Shown here in pieces: positions 9,027-17,280 of a stretch of 64,000 bases of DNA. Location of the stretch: the NCBI GenBank assembly GCA_002172915.1, contig NHBW01000006.1:487210-551209 (forward strand), read 5' to 3'. Position 1 is the first letter of the stretch, and every line of letters starts with the position of its first letter. Origin of the DNA: Hyphomonas sp. TMED17. Lineage in GTDB: Bacteria > Pseudomonadota > Alphaproteobacteria > Caulobacterales > Hyphomonadaceae. The notes below the pieces were generated by a model. It was not told where the DNA came from. It worked only from the letters and a program-made list of their open reading frames with translations, and searched no databases. The position numbers and the translations under genes were made by a program.

Positions 9027-10106
9027 TTATGTTTTTACAAACTGGGTCAAAGCGTTGATGACGTCGCGATTAGCCTCTGTCGAGCCGACAGATATCCGTA
9101 GATAGTTTGGCAAACTGTAAACATCGACATTGCGCACGACGATTCCGGTTGATCTTAGATACAAGTCCGCATCCTCAGCACGCATTCCGTCTTTATTCTG
9201 AAACTCGACGAGCACAAAATTGCCGACACTTGGAATAATATTGAAGCCAAGCGCTTCGAGGGCGTTCTGTAACCTGTCACGTTCGAGCCGATTATGCGCT
9301 GTCGATCGGGCTTGGAAGTCGTCATCTTCGATTGCGGCAATTCCGGCCGCCTGGGCAACGGCGCTGACATTGAAAGGTCCGCGGGTGCGATTGAGCGCAT
9401 CAATTACGCTTTCGGGCCCGTAAGCCCAGCCGAGACGCAGCGCGGCGAGGCCGTGGATTTTCGAGAATGTGCGCGTGACCAGGACATTGTTGCTTTCCCC
9501 GGCGAGCTGCATCCCGTCATCATAATCATCGGCTTCAACATATTCGGCATAGGCGCCGTCAAGCACTAACAGGACGTCTTCCGGCAAGCCGCGATGCAGG
9601 CGGTAAATGTCGGTTTTGTTGATATATGTTCCGGTTGGATTGTTTGGATTGGCGAGGAATACGATTCTGGTTTTCGGGGTAACCCGATCGAGAAGCGCGT
9701 CGACATCGGTTGTCTTGCCTGTTTCCGGGGCGCTGACCGTTTCGGCGCCAGCCTGCTGGGCTACTAATCGGTAGACAAGAAACCCGTGCTCGCTCTGCAA
9801 AATTTCGTCGCCGGGTGAGAGATAAGCACGCGAAAGCAGTTGAAAAATCTCGTCGGAGCCGGCGCCGCATATAATCTGGTTGGCATTAACCTGATATTTC
9901 TTGGCGATCGCATCCCGCAGAGCTAGCGCACCGCCATCCGGATAGGAGGCGAGATCAGAGGCTGCATCGATCGCGGCCTGTATGGCACGCGGACTGCATC
10001 CGAGCGGATTTTCGTTCGACGATAATTTCCACCCGACGGGACTTTTTTGTCCCCCTTTATAGGGGACAATGCTTAGAATATTTGCAAGCGCCTTGGGACC
10101 GGCCAT
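9027..10106 (-). CDS. hisC: Histidinol-phosphate aminotransferase (may also serve aromatic amino acids)
   Basis: PLP-dependent fold type I aminotransferase, 359 aa, HisC family. Visible marks are SSNENPLG near residue 29, the NPNNPTG cofactor loop near residue 151, the Asp/Tyr of LVLDGAYAEY, and the PLP lysine in TRTFSKIHGLAALRLG. The C-terminal YLRISVG carries the substrate carboxylate-binding Arg. Its place directly before tyrA suggests it also transaminates prephenate or hydroxyphenylpyruvate, as proposed for HisC paralogues in such operons; that second role is inference. Confidence 0.93.
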   Translation of the reverse strand: MAGPKALANILSIVPYKGGQKSPVGWKLSSNENPLGCSPRAIQAAIDAASDLASYPDGGALALRDAIAKKYQVNANQIICGAGSDEIFQLLSRAYLSPGDEILQSEHGFLVYRLVAQQAGAETVSAPETGKTTDVDALLDRVTPKTRIVFLANPNNPTGTYINKTDIYRLHRGLPEDVLLVLDGAYAEYVEADDYDDGMQLAGESNNVLVTRTFSKIHGLAALRLGWAYGPESVIDALNRTRGPFNVSAVAQAAGIAAIEDDDFQARSTAHNRLERDRLQNALEALGFNIIPSVGNFVLVEFQNKDGMRAEDADLYLRSTGIVVRNVDVYSLPNYLRISVGSTEANRDVINALTQFVKT

Positions 10107-10204
10107 AACAACTCCATTTTACTGGAATGGTCGTGGCGCGAAGTGGGCCTAAAATCAAGTGCTCAGAACAAATAGCTTCGTCCCCAGATGAGTTGGATTA
10201 ATCT

Positions 10205-10552
10205 TTAGCTTCCGACAATTGCTTTGCCGTCACGCTCGCCGGTACGAATTCTGACAACAGAATCCATCGGCGTGACAAATATCTTACCATCACCGATTGT
10301 TCCGGTATTCGCAGCGCCAGAAATGGCTTCCACAACGCGATCGGCATCTTCCGACGTACATGCGACTTCGACTTTTACTTTTGGAAGCAAGCGGACCTCA
10401 TATTCGGCGCCGCGATAGACTTCGGTTTTTCCTTGCTGGCGGCCATAGCCCCGGACTTCGGAAACTGTTAGTCCCGACACACCGGCTTCGCTAAGCGCAT
10501 CGATAACAGCATCAAGCCGGCTGGGCTTGAATATGGCAGATACTAGTTTCAT
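10205..10552 (-). CDS. glnK: Nitrogen regulatory protein P-II
   Basis: Trimeric signal protein that senses 2-oxoglutarate, ATP/ADP and glutamine (through uridylylation) and controls glutamine synthetase, NtrB and ammonium transport. The T-loop with uridylylation site Tyr51 in YRGAEY, the B-loop TGTIGDGKIFV and the C-loop RIRTGERD are all present in 115 aa. AAGGAG precedes the start. GlnB and GlnK cannot be told apart safely; no amtB or glnA adjoins it, so the symbol is tentative. It follows a methyltransferase gene but with a 97-base gap. Confidence 0.93.
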   Translation of the reverse strand: MKLVSAIFKPSRLDAVIDALSEAGVSGLTVSEVRGYGRQQGKTEVYRGAEYEVRLLPKVKVEVACTSEDADRVVEAISGAANTGTIGDGKIFVTPMDSVVRIRTGERDGKAIVGS

Positions 10553-10649
10553 TTTTCAACTCCTTAAATATCGGATGACTAAATGGATACTGTCGGGTCG
10601 ATCAGGTCAATTATATCCATGTGATTTGTGAAGGGCCGTCGTCGTCTGG

Positions 10650-11384
10650 TTAATATTTGAGCATTGCCGAACCACCTTGCCGTGATGTTTTGGCCTCATA
10701 CACCTGTTCCGGTGCGCGATGATCCGGTTCGGCATAAATACGTTTTACTGCTTCAATCAGGATCAAACCACCGAAACTGGGCAGCAACCGCTCTCCCGTT
10801 CGTTCCAGGAGTCGAGAGGCGGAGGTCACCAAATACCAGTCAACTGGTGGCATGAAGACTGCTGTGCTGCTGGCAGTGACCTGAAACAGGCCGTCGGATA
10901 GAAACTGCCTTAATTGTCCGCGGGTCCAGGGTTGGCCGTGACCGAAAGCGCAGCCGTCATTTAATGACCAGACGCCACGTCGATTGGTAACAATAACGAT
11001 CATTCGCCCTTCTGGCGCAAGGACCCGCCACGCCTCGCGCATCAGGTGCCGGGGATGTTCGGCTTCTTCCAGGGCGTGCATAAGAATAATTTTATCGAAT
11101 TCGGAATCGTTGAAAGGGAGCCGGTGATTTGGCGTGATAACCACCCGCCGTGCCGCCTGCGAGGGTGTGGCTCTTTGGTGCATATCTTCTGGAATGGCGG
11201 CGAGACATGTTTGTTGTTCTGACTGCCAGAGTTGCAGAACCGGCAAACTGTAGCCGATGCCGAGCACTGATTGCCGGTCGCAGGCACCCCAAAGATCGCT
11301 AATACGTTCGCGTACGCGGTGCCCAACCGCGGCACCAAGACGGCTATTATAAAACGCTTCAAGGGTTGCTGTTGACTGACGCAT
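10650..11384 (-). CDS. SAM-dependent methyltransferase, class I
   Basis: Type 11-like methyltransferase of about 244 aa. Motif I is degenerate (VLGIGYSLPVL in place of a classic GxGxG); the later LPFNDSEFDKIILMHALEEAEHPRHL and REAWRVLAPEGRMIVI motifs are clear. Alphaproteobacteria often carry this protein divergent from gloB, as here, with 44 bases between the start codons. ATG 11384 was preferred over a TTG six codons upstream. Substrate unknown. Confidence 0.82.
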   Translation of the reverse strand: MRQSTATLEAFYNSRLGAAVGHRVRERISDLWGACDRQSVLGIGYSLPVLQLWQSEQQTCLAAIPEDMHQRATPSQAARRVVITPNHRLPFNDSEFDKIILMHALEEAEHPRHLMREAWRVLAPEGRMIVIVTNRRGVWSLNDGCAFGHGQPWTRGQLRQFLSDGLFQVTASSTAVFMPPVDWYLVTSASRLLERTGERLLPSFGGLILIEAVKRIYAEPDHRAPEQVYEAKTSRQGGSAMLKY

Positions 11385-11428
11385 GTGGCTCTTATTTACC
11401 AATATAATGAAAGACCTTAGGTTTTGAT

Positions 11429-12190
11429 ATGCTGACCATACACCAATTTTCCTGCCTTAACGATAATTACGGATATCTTGTTCACGACGAGGCATCGCAG
11501 CAGACTATTGCTATCGATACGCCGGATGCGGGGGCTTATCTGGATGCTGCGGCAAAGCGAAACTGGCAGATATCCGCCATTTGGAATACGCACTGGCATC
11601 CCGATCATGCCGGCGGCAATTTGGCAATTCAGAATGAGACGGGTTGTGAGATCATAGGGCCGGCTGGCGAAGCTGATAAAATCCCGGGATTACAGCGGGC
11701 GGTCAGCGGTGGCGACTCCGTCATGATCGGGGCCTGGCGAGCCGACATTATCGACGTGCCCGGACATACGCTCGGGCATATCGCATTTCACCTTCCTGAT
11801 GCCGGTATCGCATTTGTCGGGGATGCGGTCTTTGCGCTTGGATGTGGACGCGTTTTCGAAGGAACGCCCGAAATGATGTGGAACAGCCTGTCGCGGATCA
11901 AGGCGTTACCCTCGGAAACCGTGCTTTACTGCGCGCATGAATACACCCAGGCAAATGCCCGCTTTTGTGAGACAATTGATCCGGAAAATACAGAGCTTGC
12001 GGCATATATATCCGAGATTGATGCAAAACGGGCCCGAAATGAAAAAACGGTTCCGATGCGGCTTTCAAGAGAACTTATAACCAATCCTTTCTTGCGCGCC
12101 GATGATCCCGGACTCCAGGCAAAAATGGGCCATGCTGGTGACCCGGTCGGAACATTTGCTGAAATCCGGGGGCGTAAGGACAGGTTCTGA
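11429..12190 (+). CDS. gloB: Hydroxyacylglutathione hydrolase (glyoxalase II)
   Basis: Hydrolyses S-lactoylglutathione to lactate and glutathione, finishing methylglyoxal detoxification. The binuclear metal site of the metallo-beta-lactamase fold is complete in THWHPDHAGG (His55, His57, Asp59, His60), the later PGHTLGH and VGDAVFALGCGR, and a C-terminal HEYTQANARF. The 253-aa length is standard. The stop overlaps the next start (TGATG), so the cupin gene is translationally coupled. Confidence 0.96.
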   Translation: MLTIHQFSCLNDNYGYLVHDEASQQTIAIDTPDAGAYLDAAAKRNWQISAIWNTHWHPDHAGGNLAIQNETGCEIIGPAGEADKIPGLQRAVSGGDSVMIGAWRADIIDVPGHTLGHIAFHLPDAGIAFVGDAVFALGCGRVFEGTPEMMWNSLSRIKALPSETVLYCAHEYTQANARFCETIDPENTELAAYISEIDAKRARNEKTVPMRLSRELITNPFLRADDPGLQAKMGHAGDPVGTFAEIRGRKDRF

Positions 12191-12633
12191 TGAATTTTGC
12201 GCGTGCGGGAGACCTCGGAGCTAACGAGATTATTCGCTTGCTGGCGATGCAGCCGCATCCGGAGGGCGGCCATTTTGCAGAAACCTTCCGGGCCGACGGC
12301 GACGACCGGTCGGCTTCGACGGCGATATATTATTTATTACAGGCTGACGAAGTTTCGGCCTGGCACCGGATCGATGCTGACGAGCACTGGCTGTGGCATG
12401 CTGGCGGCGCCTTGAGTTTGACGATCTCACCGCCTGACGGGCGTGGTGCAAAGGCAACCATGCTTGGCCCCGACCTGCGGGCAGGGCAGCGGCCGCAGCT
12501 AACAGTTGCGGCGCAGCATTGGCAAACTGCCGAAAGTCTAGGCGCCTGGTCGCTGGTCAGCTGTATTGTCGCGCCTGGTTTTGAATATGCAGGGTTTGAG
12601 CTTGCACCGGATAACTGGCGCCCCGAAATCTGA
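12190..12633 (+). CDS. DUF985 (cupin_5) family protein
   Basis: Single-domain cupin of 147 aa. Family marks are LLAMQPHPEGGHFAETFR at the N-terminus, then YYLL, the SAWHRIDADEHWLWHAGG metal-region motif, and the C-terminal VAPGFEYAGFEL. Overlaps the gloB stop by one base, suggesting co-expression. Biochemical function is not established for the family; a link to glyoxalase detoxification is only positional. Confidence 0.88.
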   Translation: MNFARAGDLGANEIIRLLAMQPHPEGGHFAETFRADGDDRSASTAIYYLLQADEVSAWHRIDADEHWLWHAGGALSLTISPPDGRGAKATMLGPDLRAGQRPQLTVAAQHWQTAESLGAWSLVSCIVAPGFEYAGFELAPDNWRPEI

Positions 12634-12671
12634 CCTGCGCATGATCGGCCTTAAGCCTATTCGACTTTGCG

Positions 12672-13568
12672 TCAGACCGGAAACGGCCCGGCCCGGCTGA
12701 GAGATGAATGGACTGGATGCTGGAGCGCGGTTTCGAGCCAGCGTGCGGTCGCGATCATCTGGTTTAAGTCGATACCGGTTTCATAACCCGCGCGATCAAG
12801 CATATAGATAACGTCTTCAGTCGCGATATTCCCGGTCGCTGCCGGCGCAAACGGGCAGCCGCCAATGCCGCCGCAGCTGGCATCGATTGTATGAACGCTG
12901 GCTTCGATGGCGGCATGAATATTAGCCAGTGCCAAGCCGCGAGTGTCATGAAAATGCAGTCTCAAATAGACATCCGGTGCTTCTATCCGCACTCGTTCAA
13001 TTCGGTCGCGGACATCCCAGGGTGTTGCCACACCAATCGTATCGCCAAGCGCGACTTCATTCACGCCGGCGCGTTGGGCCTGGGCTGCCAGATTGGCGAC
13101 AATACTGGTATCGACTTCTCCGGAAAATGGGTCACCAAAGGCAACTGCAATCGTTGCTGATAATGGCAGGCCGGCTTCATGGATCAGGGGTGCGCATGCC
13201 GCCAGCGCATCAGCGCTTTGTTGCGGGGACATGTTCTGATTGCGCCGGCCGAACCCTTCGCCGGCCACCAGCACAAAGTTGATTTCGTTCGCGCCGGAAT
13301 CAATGGCCCTGCGGACCCCTTTTTCATTTAGCGCCAGCGCAATATGACTTGTTCCAGCCGGTCGCGCTGCACGCTTGAAAACATCTCCGCTATCGGCCAT
13401 TTTTGGCACCGCGCGAGGGGATACAAACGCCCCGGTTTCCATGCGTTTGACACCGCAGGCTTGCAAGCGTTCGATGAATTCGAGTTTCTGGTCTGTGGTC
13501 AGATTGGCCGGATCATTTTGCAGGCCGTCCCGGGGGCCGACTTCCACAATATCAATTCTTCTTGTCAT
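12672..13568 (-). CDS. mvaB: Hydroxymethylglutaryl-CoA lyase
   Basis: Cleaves 3-hydroxy-3-methylglutaryl-CoA to acetyl-CoA and acetoacetate, the last step of leucine degradation. The TIM-barrel signature VGPRDGLQND begins at about residue 10, the metal-binding HFHDTRGLALAN follows at about 230, and the catalytic Cys loop GGCPFAPAATGNIATED at about 260. ATG 13568 is two codons inside the longest frame. No other leucine-catabolism gene is adjacent; the divergent neighbour is a CoA-transferase that might act on related dicarboxylates. Confidence 0.95.
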   Translation of the reverse strand: MTRRIDIVEVGPRDGLQNDPANLTTDQKLEFIERLQACGVKRMETGAFVSPRAVPKMADSGDVFKRAARPAGTSHIALALNEKGVRRAIDSGANEINFVLVAGEGFGRRNQNMSPQQSADALAACAPLIHEAGLPLSATIAVAFGDPFSGEVDTSIVANLAAQAQRAGVNEVALGDTIGVATPWDVRDRIERVRIEAPDVYLRLHFHDTRGLALANIHAAIEASVHTIDASCGGIGGCPFAPAATGNIATEDVIYMLDRAGYETGIDLNQMIATARWLETALQHPVHSSLSRAGPFPV

Positions 13569-13597
13569 AACCACAGTTTATAGGGCATTCAGCAAAA

Positions 13598-14791
13598 ATG
13601 ACAGGGATGCTACCTTTAAAAAATATTCGGGTTATCGAGCTTGGACAGCTGATCTCCGGTCCATTTTGCGGCCAGCTCCTGGGCGACTTCGGCGCCGAAA
13701 TCATTAAAATTGAGACGCCTGACCGACCCGACCCGGCGCGTGACTGGGGCGCTGTCAAAGTGAATGATAAAAGCGTTTTCTGGCCGATAATCGCGCGCAA
13801 TAAGCGATCACTGACTTTGAACCTTCGGCATCAGGAAGGACAGGATATTTTACGGCAATTGGTTGGCGACGCTGATGTCCTGATTGAAAATTTCCGGCCG
13901 GGGACATTGGAAAAGTGGGGCCTCGGGCCTGAAGTCCTGCAAGCTATAAATCCGCGCCTGATTATTACCCGGGTTTCGGGATACGGCCAGTCGGGGCCGG
14001 AATCCCACAAGCCGGGATATGCGAGCGTCGGTGAGGCAAAGGCCGGTTTGCGGCATCTGATCGGCGATCCCGACCGGCCTCCGGCCCGGGCTGGCGTATC
14101 GCTCGGTGATACCATGACGGGTACTTTCGCCGCGCTTGGCACGATGATAGCGCTGTTTGCGCGAGAGCGAAGCGGGCGAGGACAAATCGTCGATGCCGCA
14201 ATTTACGAAAGTGTTATGGCGTTCATGGAAAGCCTGATACCGGAATACGCTCTGGCGGGGCATACAAGGCAGCGAACCGGCAGCATTCTGCCGCGAATAG
14301 CTCCATCGGGAGCGTATCCCTGCCGGGATGGAATGGTGATTATCGGCGCCAATCAGAATACCTTGTTCGCGCGACTTTGCGATGCGATTGGCAGCGACTG
14401 GGCGAGCGATCCGCGTTATGTCACCCACGATGCCAGAGGCTCGCATCAAGCAGAACTTGACGATATGATTGCCGATTGGAGCGCCGGAAAAACAATGGCC
14501 GAACTAATCAAGCTTTGCGACGATTATGAAGTTCCGTGCGGGCCGATCAATACCGCAAGGGAAATGCTTGCGGATGCACATATAAAAGCCCGTAATGCGA
14601 TTGTGTCGATGCTCGATCCGGCGACCGGCCTTGACATCCCCATGCAGGCGGTTGTGCCTAAACTGTCTGAAACCCCGGGCGAGGTTAGAGCAACCGGCCC
14701 AGAATTGGGGGCTGACACGGAAGCGATATTAGCCGAGCTTGGGATTGGCCCAGAAGAAGTTCAAAATTTGCGAGAAAAAAATGTTGTTTGA
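13598..14791 (+). CDS. CaiB/BaiF (family III) CoA-transferase
   Basis: Moves CoA between carboxylic acids through an aspartyl-CoA adduct. The fold begins with [28 protein letters not shown], followed by [22 protein letters not shown] and the catalytic Asp in SLGDTMTG near residue 170. The 397-aa length is normal. Divergent from HMG-CoA lyase with 29 bases between starts; this suggests acids such as hydroxymethylglutarate, glutarate or succinate as substrates (as for human SUGCT), which is inference. The 3' end overlaps hisI. Confidence 0.92.
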   Translation: MTGMLPLKNIRVIELGQLISGPFCGQLLGDFGAEIIKIETPDRPDPARDWGAVKVNDKSVFWPIIARNKRSLTLNLRHQEGQDILRQLVGDADVLIENFRPGTLEKWGLGPEVLQAINPRLIITRVSGYGQSGPESHKPGYASVGEAKAGLRHLIGDPDRPPARAGVSLGDTMTGTFAALGTMIALFARERSGRGQIVDAAIYESVMAFMESLIPEYALAGHTRQRTGSILPRIAPSGAYPCRDGMVIIGANQNTLFARLCDAIGSDWASDPRYVTHDARGSHQAELDDMIADWSAGKTMAELIKLCDDYEVPCGPINTAREMLADAHIKARNAIVSMLDPATGLDIPMQAVVPKLSETPGEVRATGPELGADTEAILAELGIGPEEVQNLREKNVV

Positions 14792-15164
14792 AAAGCCCCT
14801 CAGCGGAGCCGATCAGGATGAGACGACCCGGTTACGGCCCAAATTCAATGCCGACGGCTTGATTGCGGCTATTGCGCAGGATACCAGAACGTCCGAAGTT
14901 CTGATGTTGGCCTGGATGAATGAAGATGCGCTGGCTAAAACATTGGAAACCGGCCAGGCCACATATTGGTCACGGTCGCGGCAATGTCTGTGGGTCAAAG
15001 GCGAAAGCTCAGGCCATCGTCAAGCCGTACTCGAACTGTTGATTGACTGTGATCAGGACGCGGTTCTGTTGAAAGTCGAGCAAGTCGGCGGTGCTTGTCA
15101 TACCGGCCGGACATCCTGTTTTTATCGCCGGTCCAATACGCAGGGCGACCTTATAGTTGATTAG
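14781..15164 (+). CDS. hisI: Phosphoribosyl-AMP cyclohydrolase
   Basis: Opens the adenine ring of PR-AMP in histidine biosynthesis. The family core [32 protein letters not shown] and the zinc-binding DCDQDAVLL with the C-terminal [13 protein letters not shown] are all present. No HisE pyrophosphohydrolase domain is fused. ATG 14781 was chosen over an upstream in-frame ATG at 14739 because it gives the family length (127 aa) and overlaps the CoA-transferase stop by 11 bases. Located away from other his genes. Confidence 0.95.
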   Translation: MLFEKPLSGADQDETTRLRPKFNADGLIAAIAQDTRTSEVLMLAWMNEDALAKTLETGQATYWSRSRQCLWVKGESSGHRQAVLELLIDCDQDAVLLKVEQVGGACHTGRTSCFYRRSNTQGDLIVD

Positions 15165-15329
15165 CAGGCCGTCGCTTTTTGCTGGACAGGTGCAGGTAAT
15201 GGTTCTTCTTTAAAAAGCTCGGCCTGATTATTTCCGGCCGGAATTAGGTTTATGTGCCGGGGGAGCTAAATGCCCGGAGGGCTCGGATTTGTTCTATATA
15301 CAATCTCCGGTAAAGCGTGCTTCGGAGAA

Positions 15330-15389
15330 GTGCTCTCTGGCAAGGCCGTGTCGGGCAAAGCCGTATCGGGCAAAGTACCGACCGGGCTG
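15330..15389. repeat. Degenerate 15-nt tandem repeat between hisI and tRNA-Arg
   Basis: Four successive 15-base units; the middle two (15345-15359 and 15360-15374) differ at one base, the outer two are degenerate. Read on the + strand in one frame they would encode the pentapeptide AVSGK and variants, but no convincing gene contains them. A similar 15-nt period occurs at 34826-34900. Confidence 0.6.
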
Positions 15390-15404
15390 AGTGTGTCGAA
15401 TTGC

Positions 15405-15481
15405 TGGCGATCCCGGCGAGATTCGAACTCACGACCTACAGATTAGGAATCTGTTGCTCTATCCTGCTGAGCTACGGGACC
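15405..15481 (-). tRNA. tRNA-Arg (anticodon CCU)
   Basis: Complete cloverleaf on the minus strand: seven-pair acceptor stem (GGTCCCG with CGGGATC, one G-T), D-stem GCTC/GAGC, anticodon stem ACAGA/TCTGT with loop TTCCTAA giving CCU, T-arm with TTCGAAT, discriminator G and an encoded CCA end. Reads AGG codons, rare in this gene set. It is alone, between hisI and the nuclease gene. Confidence 0.96.
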
Positions 15482-15528
15482 GATGGGTTCAAGCTTAGCG
15501 TCATTTGCGGGACACATGAAAGTCTGCA

Positions 15529-16293
15529 ATGCGAGTGTTATCGATCATTACGGGTTTGCTGCTGTGTTCAACATGTGCGCCCGCGCCTTATTTCGCCACT
15601 GTGGAGCCCGGCGAAACCGGTCGGGTGGTGCGTATTGCCGATGGTGACACTTTATATTTGCACACCGGACAAAGTGTCCGTCTTGCCGGTATTGAGGCGC
15701 CATCACTCGCTTACCGGGCGCGTGCGGCAGCGCCATTTTCCGACCAGTCAAAACGCATGCTCGAAGATCTCGCACAAGGGCGCGATATCCAGCTCTATTA
15801 CCCCGGCTTGACCCGGGACCGTTATCAACGTGCGCTTGCACATGCCGTGACTATTGATGAAAAGGGGGCTCCGGTATGGCTGAATCAGGCAATGCTTGAG
15901 CGCGGTGGGGCCTGGGTGAGATTGTATCCTGACACCGATGCCGAAGCGGAGGCATTATTTCGGGCCGAGGCTGCTGCGCGATCCGCCGGCCTCGGCCTGT
16001 GGGGTGAAAGTGAATATTCAAATACAGAAATGGCGGATCTCACCGAGACCCAGACCGGGTTTGTGCTCGTAACCGGCACTTTTGTAGCTGGGGCGAGGCC
16101 TAATCTGACAGACCCTCTCGGAGCCGCCTGCATAGCGCGGTTCCAGAATAGCAGTATCCGGGTTTTTGTGGCGCCCGAAGCGGCCGAGATCTGCTCCCTT
16201 CCGGCGCAGACCCGACTGCATTTAAGAGGCTGGCTGCGGGCCGGATTGTTACGCATATCGCATCATGGTCACTGGTGGCGGATCGCGGATTGA
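15529..16293 (+). CDS. Secreted thermonuclease (staphylococcal nuclease-like)
   Basis: Calcium-dependent phosphodiesterase fold. The SNase core shows DGDTLYL (calcium-binding Asp), VRLAGIEAP (catalytic Arg) and DRYQRALAHA, followed by LNQAMLERGGAWV and a helical end with GLGLWG. A hydrophobic N-terminus ending near LLCSTC carries a possible lipobox, so the protein is exported and may be lipidated. The roughly 85 residues after the nuclease core have no recognisable domain. Starts 47 bases past the tRNA on the opposite strand. Confidence 0.88.
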   Translation: MRVLSIITGLLLCSTCAPAPYFATVEPGETGRVVRIADGDTLYLHTGQSVRLAGIEAPSLAYRARAAAPFSDQSKRMLEDLAQGRDIQLYYPGLTRDRYQRALAHAVTIDEKGAPVWLNQAMLERGGAWVRLYPDTDAEAEALFRAEAAARSAGLGLWGESEYSNTEMADLTETQTGFVLVTGTFVAGARPNLTDPLGAACIARFQNSSIRVFVAPEAAEICSLPAQTRLHLRGWLRAGLLRISHHGHWWRIAD

Positions 16294-16459
16294 AAGGTTC
16301 TTTGCGATTTTATCAGAGTGCTGGAAGCGCCGATTTGGATATCTCGTTTGCGCTTCGGAGTGACTTTATCACAGCTGTCAAACTACGCTTAATCGTCACG
16401 GTCAAAACCGCAATTACGATGTGAGTGCGCTTCTGGACATAAGTTTTCAGCGAGTTATG

Positions 16460-16470
16460 CTGCAAGGCAC
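16460..16470. promoter_or_regulatory. Possible PhaR operator upstream of phaR
   Basis: CTGC-AAG-GCAC matches seven of eight positions of the CTGC-N3-GCAG palindrome described for alphaproteobacterial PhaR binding. It lies about 118 bases before the phaR start inside a 294-base gap that holds no gene. PhaR autoregulation is known in related bacteria; binding here is inference from a single imperfect site. Confidence 0.25.
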
Positions 16471-16587
16471 AATTTTACTTTTTGCTGGTTCACGAAGCGG
16501 CCTTTACGGGTCTCGTCAATGTTGGACAAAAATCATCAGAAAGTGCGGTGGGACATTAACAATGCCCTTGAACAGGGAGGATTAGAC

Positions 16588-17193
16588 ATGTCGATATCGA
16601 ATGATGGAACGGTCGTGATCATCAAGAAGTACGCCAATCGGCGCCTTTATTGCACATCAACCTCTACCTATATAACGCTGGAAACACTGGCAGATCTTGT
16701 GCGGCGCGGCATAGAATTTGAAGTGCAGGATGCGAAAACCGGCGAAGATTTGACCCGCCAGATACTGACACAGATCATTTTTGAAAGAGAGAATAAAGGC
16801 GAAGGGGCTTTGCCTGTCGATTTCTTGCGGCAACTTATAAGCTGTTATGGCGGCGGCAGCCAGTCAATGCTTCCGACCTGGCTGGATATGAGTATGAATA
16901 GCTTTGCGGAATGGCAGAAAAACTGGTCACAAGCTTCCGAGGAACCAGCCGGGTTAGAAGTCTTATTCGCCAAACAAATCCGTACGAATGCCGAGATTTT
17001 TGAGCGAACAATGAAAATGTTTGCGAGTGGAGGGCGTGGGGATACTGCTGCCGGCGACGCGGCGGTGAATGCTCGCCCGACTTCGTCAGAACCATCTCGT
17101 GGCGGGCCTGCGGCAGACGAGGATGAGGTTGCGTCGCTGAAAGTCCAGCTCGAACGGATGCAGGATCAGCTTAATGCGCTGACTAATCGATAG
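16588..17193 (+). CDS. phaR: Polyhydroxyalkanoate synthesis regulator PhaR
   Basis: DNA- and PHB-binding repressor of phasin and PHA genes. The N-terminal PHB/PHA accumulation regulator domain shows IIKKYANRRLY at about residues 11-21, then TYITLETLADLVRRG and DLTRQILTQIIFE, followed by the FLRQLISCYGG segment. A low-complexity stretch and a C-terminal heptad-like helix (VASLKVQLERMQDQLNAL) suggest oligomerisation. ATG 16588 is preceded by AGGGAGG. No phaC, phaA or phasin genes are adjacent. Confidence 0.95.
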   Translation: MSISNDGTVVIIKKYANRRLYCTSTSTYITLETLADLVRRGIEFEVQDAKTGEDLTRQILTQIIFERENKGEGALPVDFLRQLISCYGGGSQSMLPTWLDMSMNSFAEWQKNWSQASEEPAGLEVLFAKQIRTNAEIFERTMKMFASGGRGDTAAGDAAVNARPTSSEPSRGGPAADEDEVASLKVQLERMQDQLNALTNR

Positions 17194-17214
17194 GACGCGA
17201 ATTCATCTCAATTA

Positions 17215-17246
17215 AAAGGGCGCCTGATCTGGATCGGGCGCCCTTT
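17215..17246. terminator. Bidirectional rho-independent terminator between phaR and acnA
   Basis: GC-rich stem GGGCGCC/GGGCGCCC flanked by AAAA on the left and TTTT on the right, so it can end transcripts from both convergent genes. Confidence 0.9.
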
Positions 17247-17280
17247 TGGTTTGGGTTCGCAGTTTTAGGCGATCACCGCT

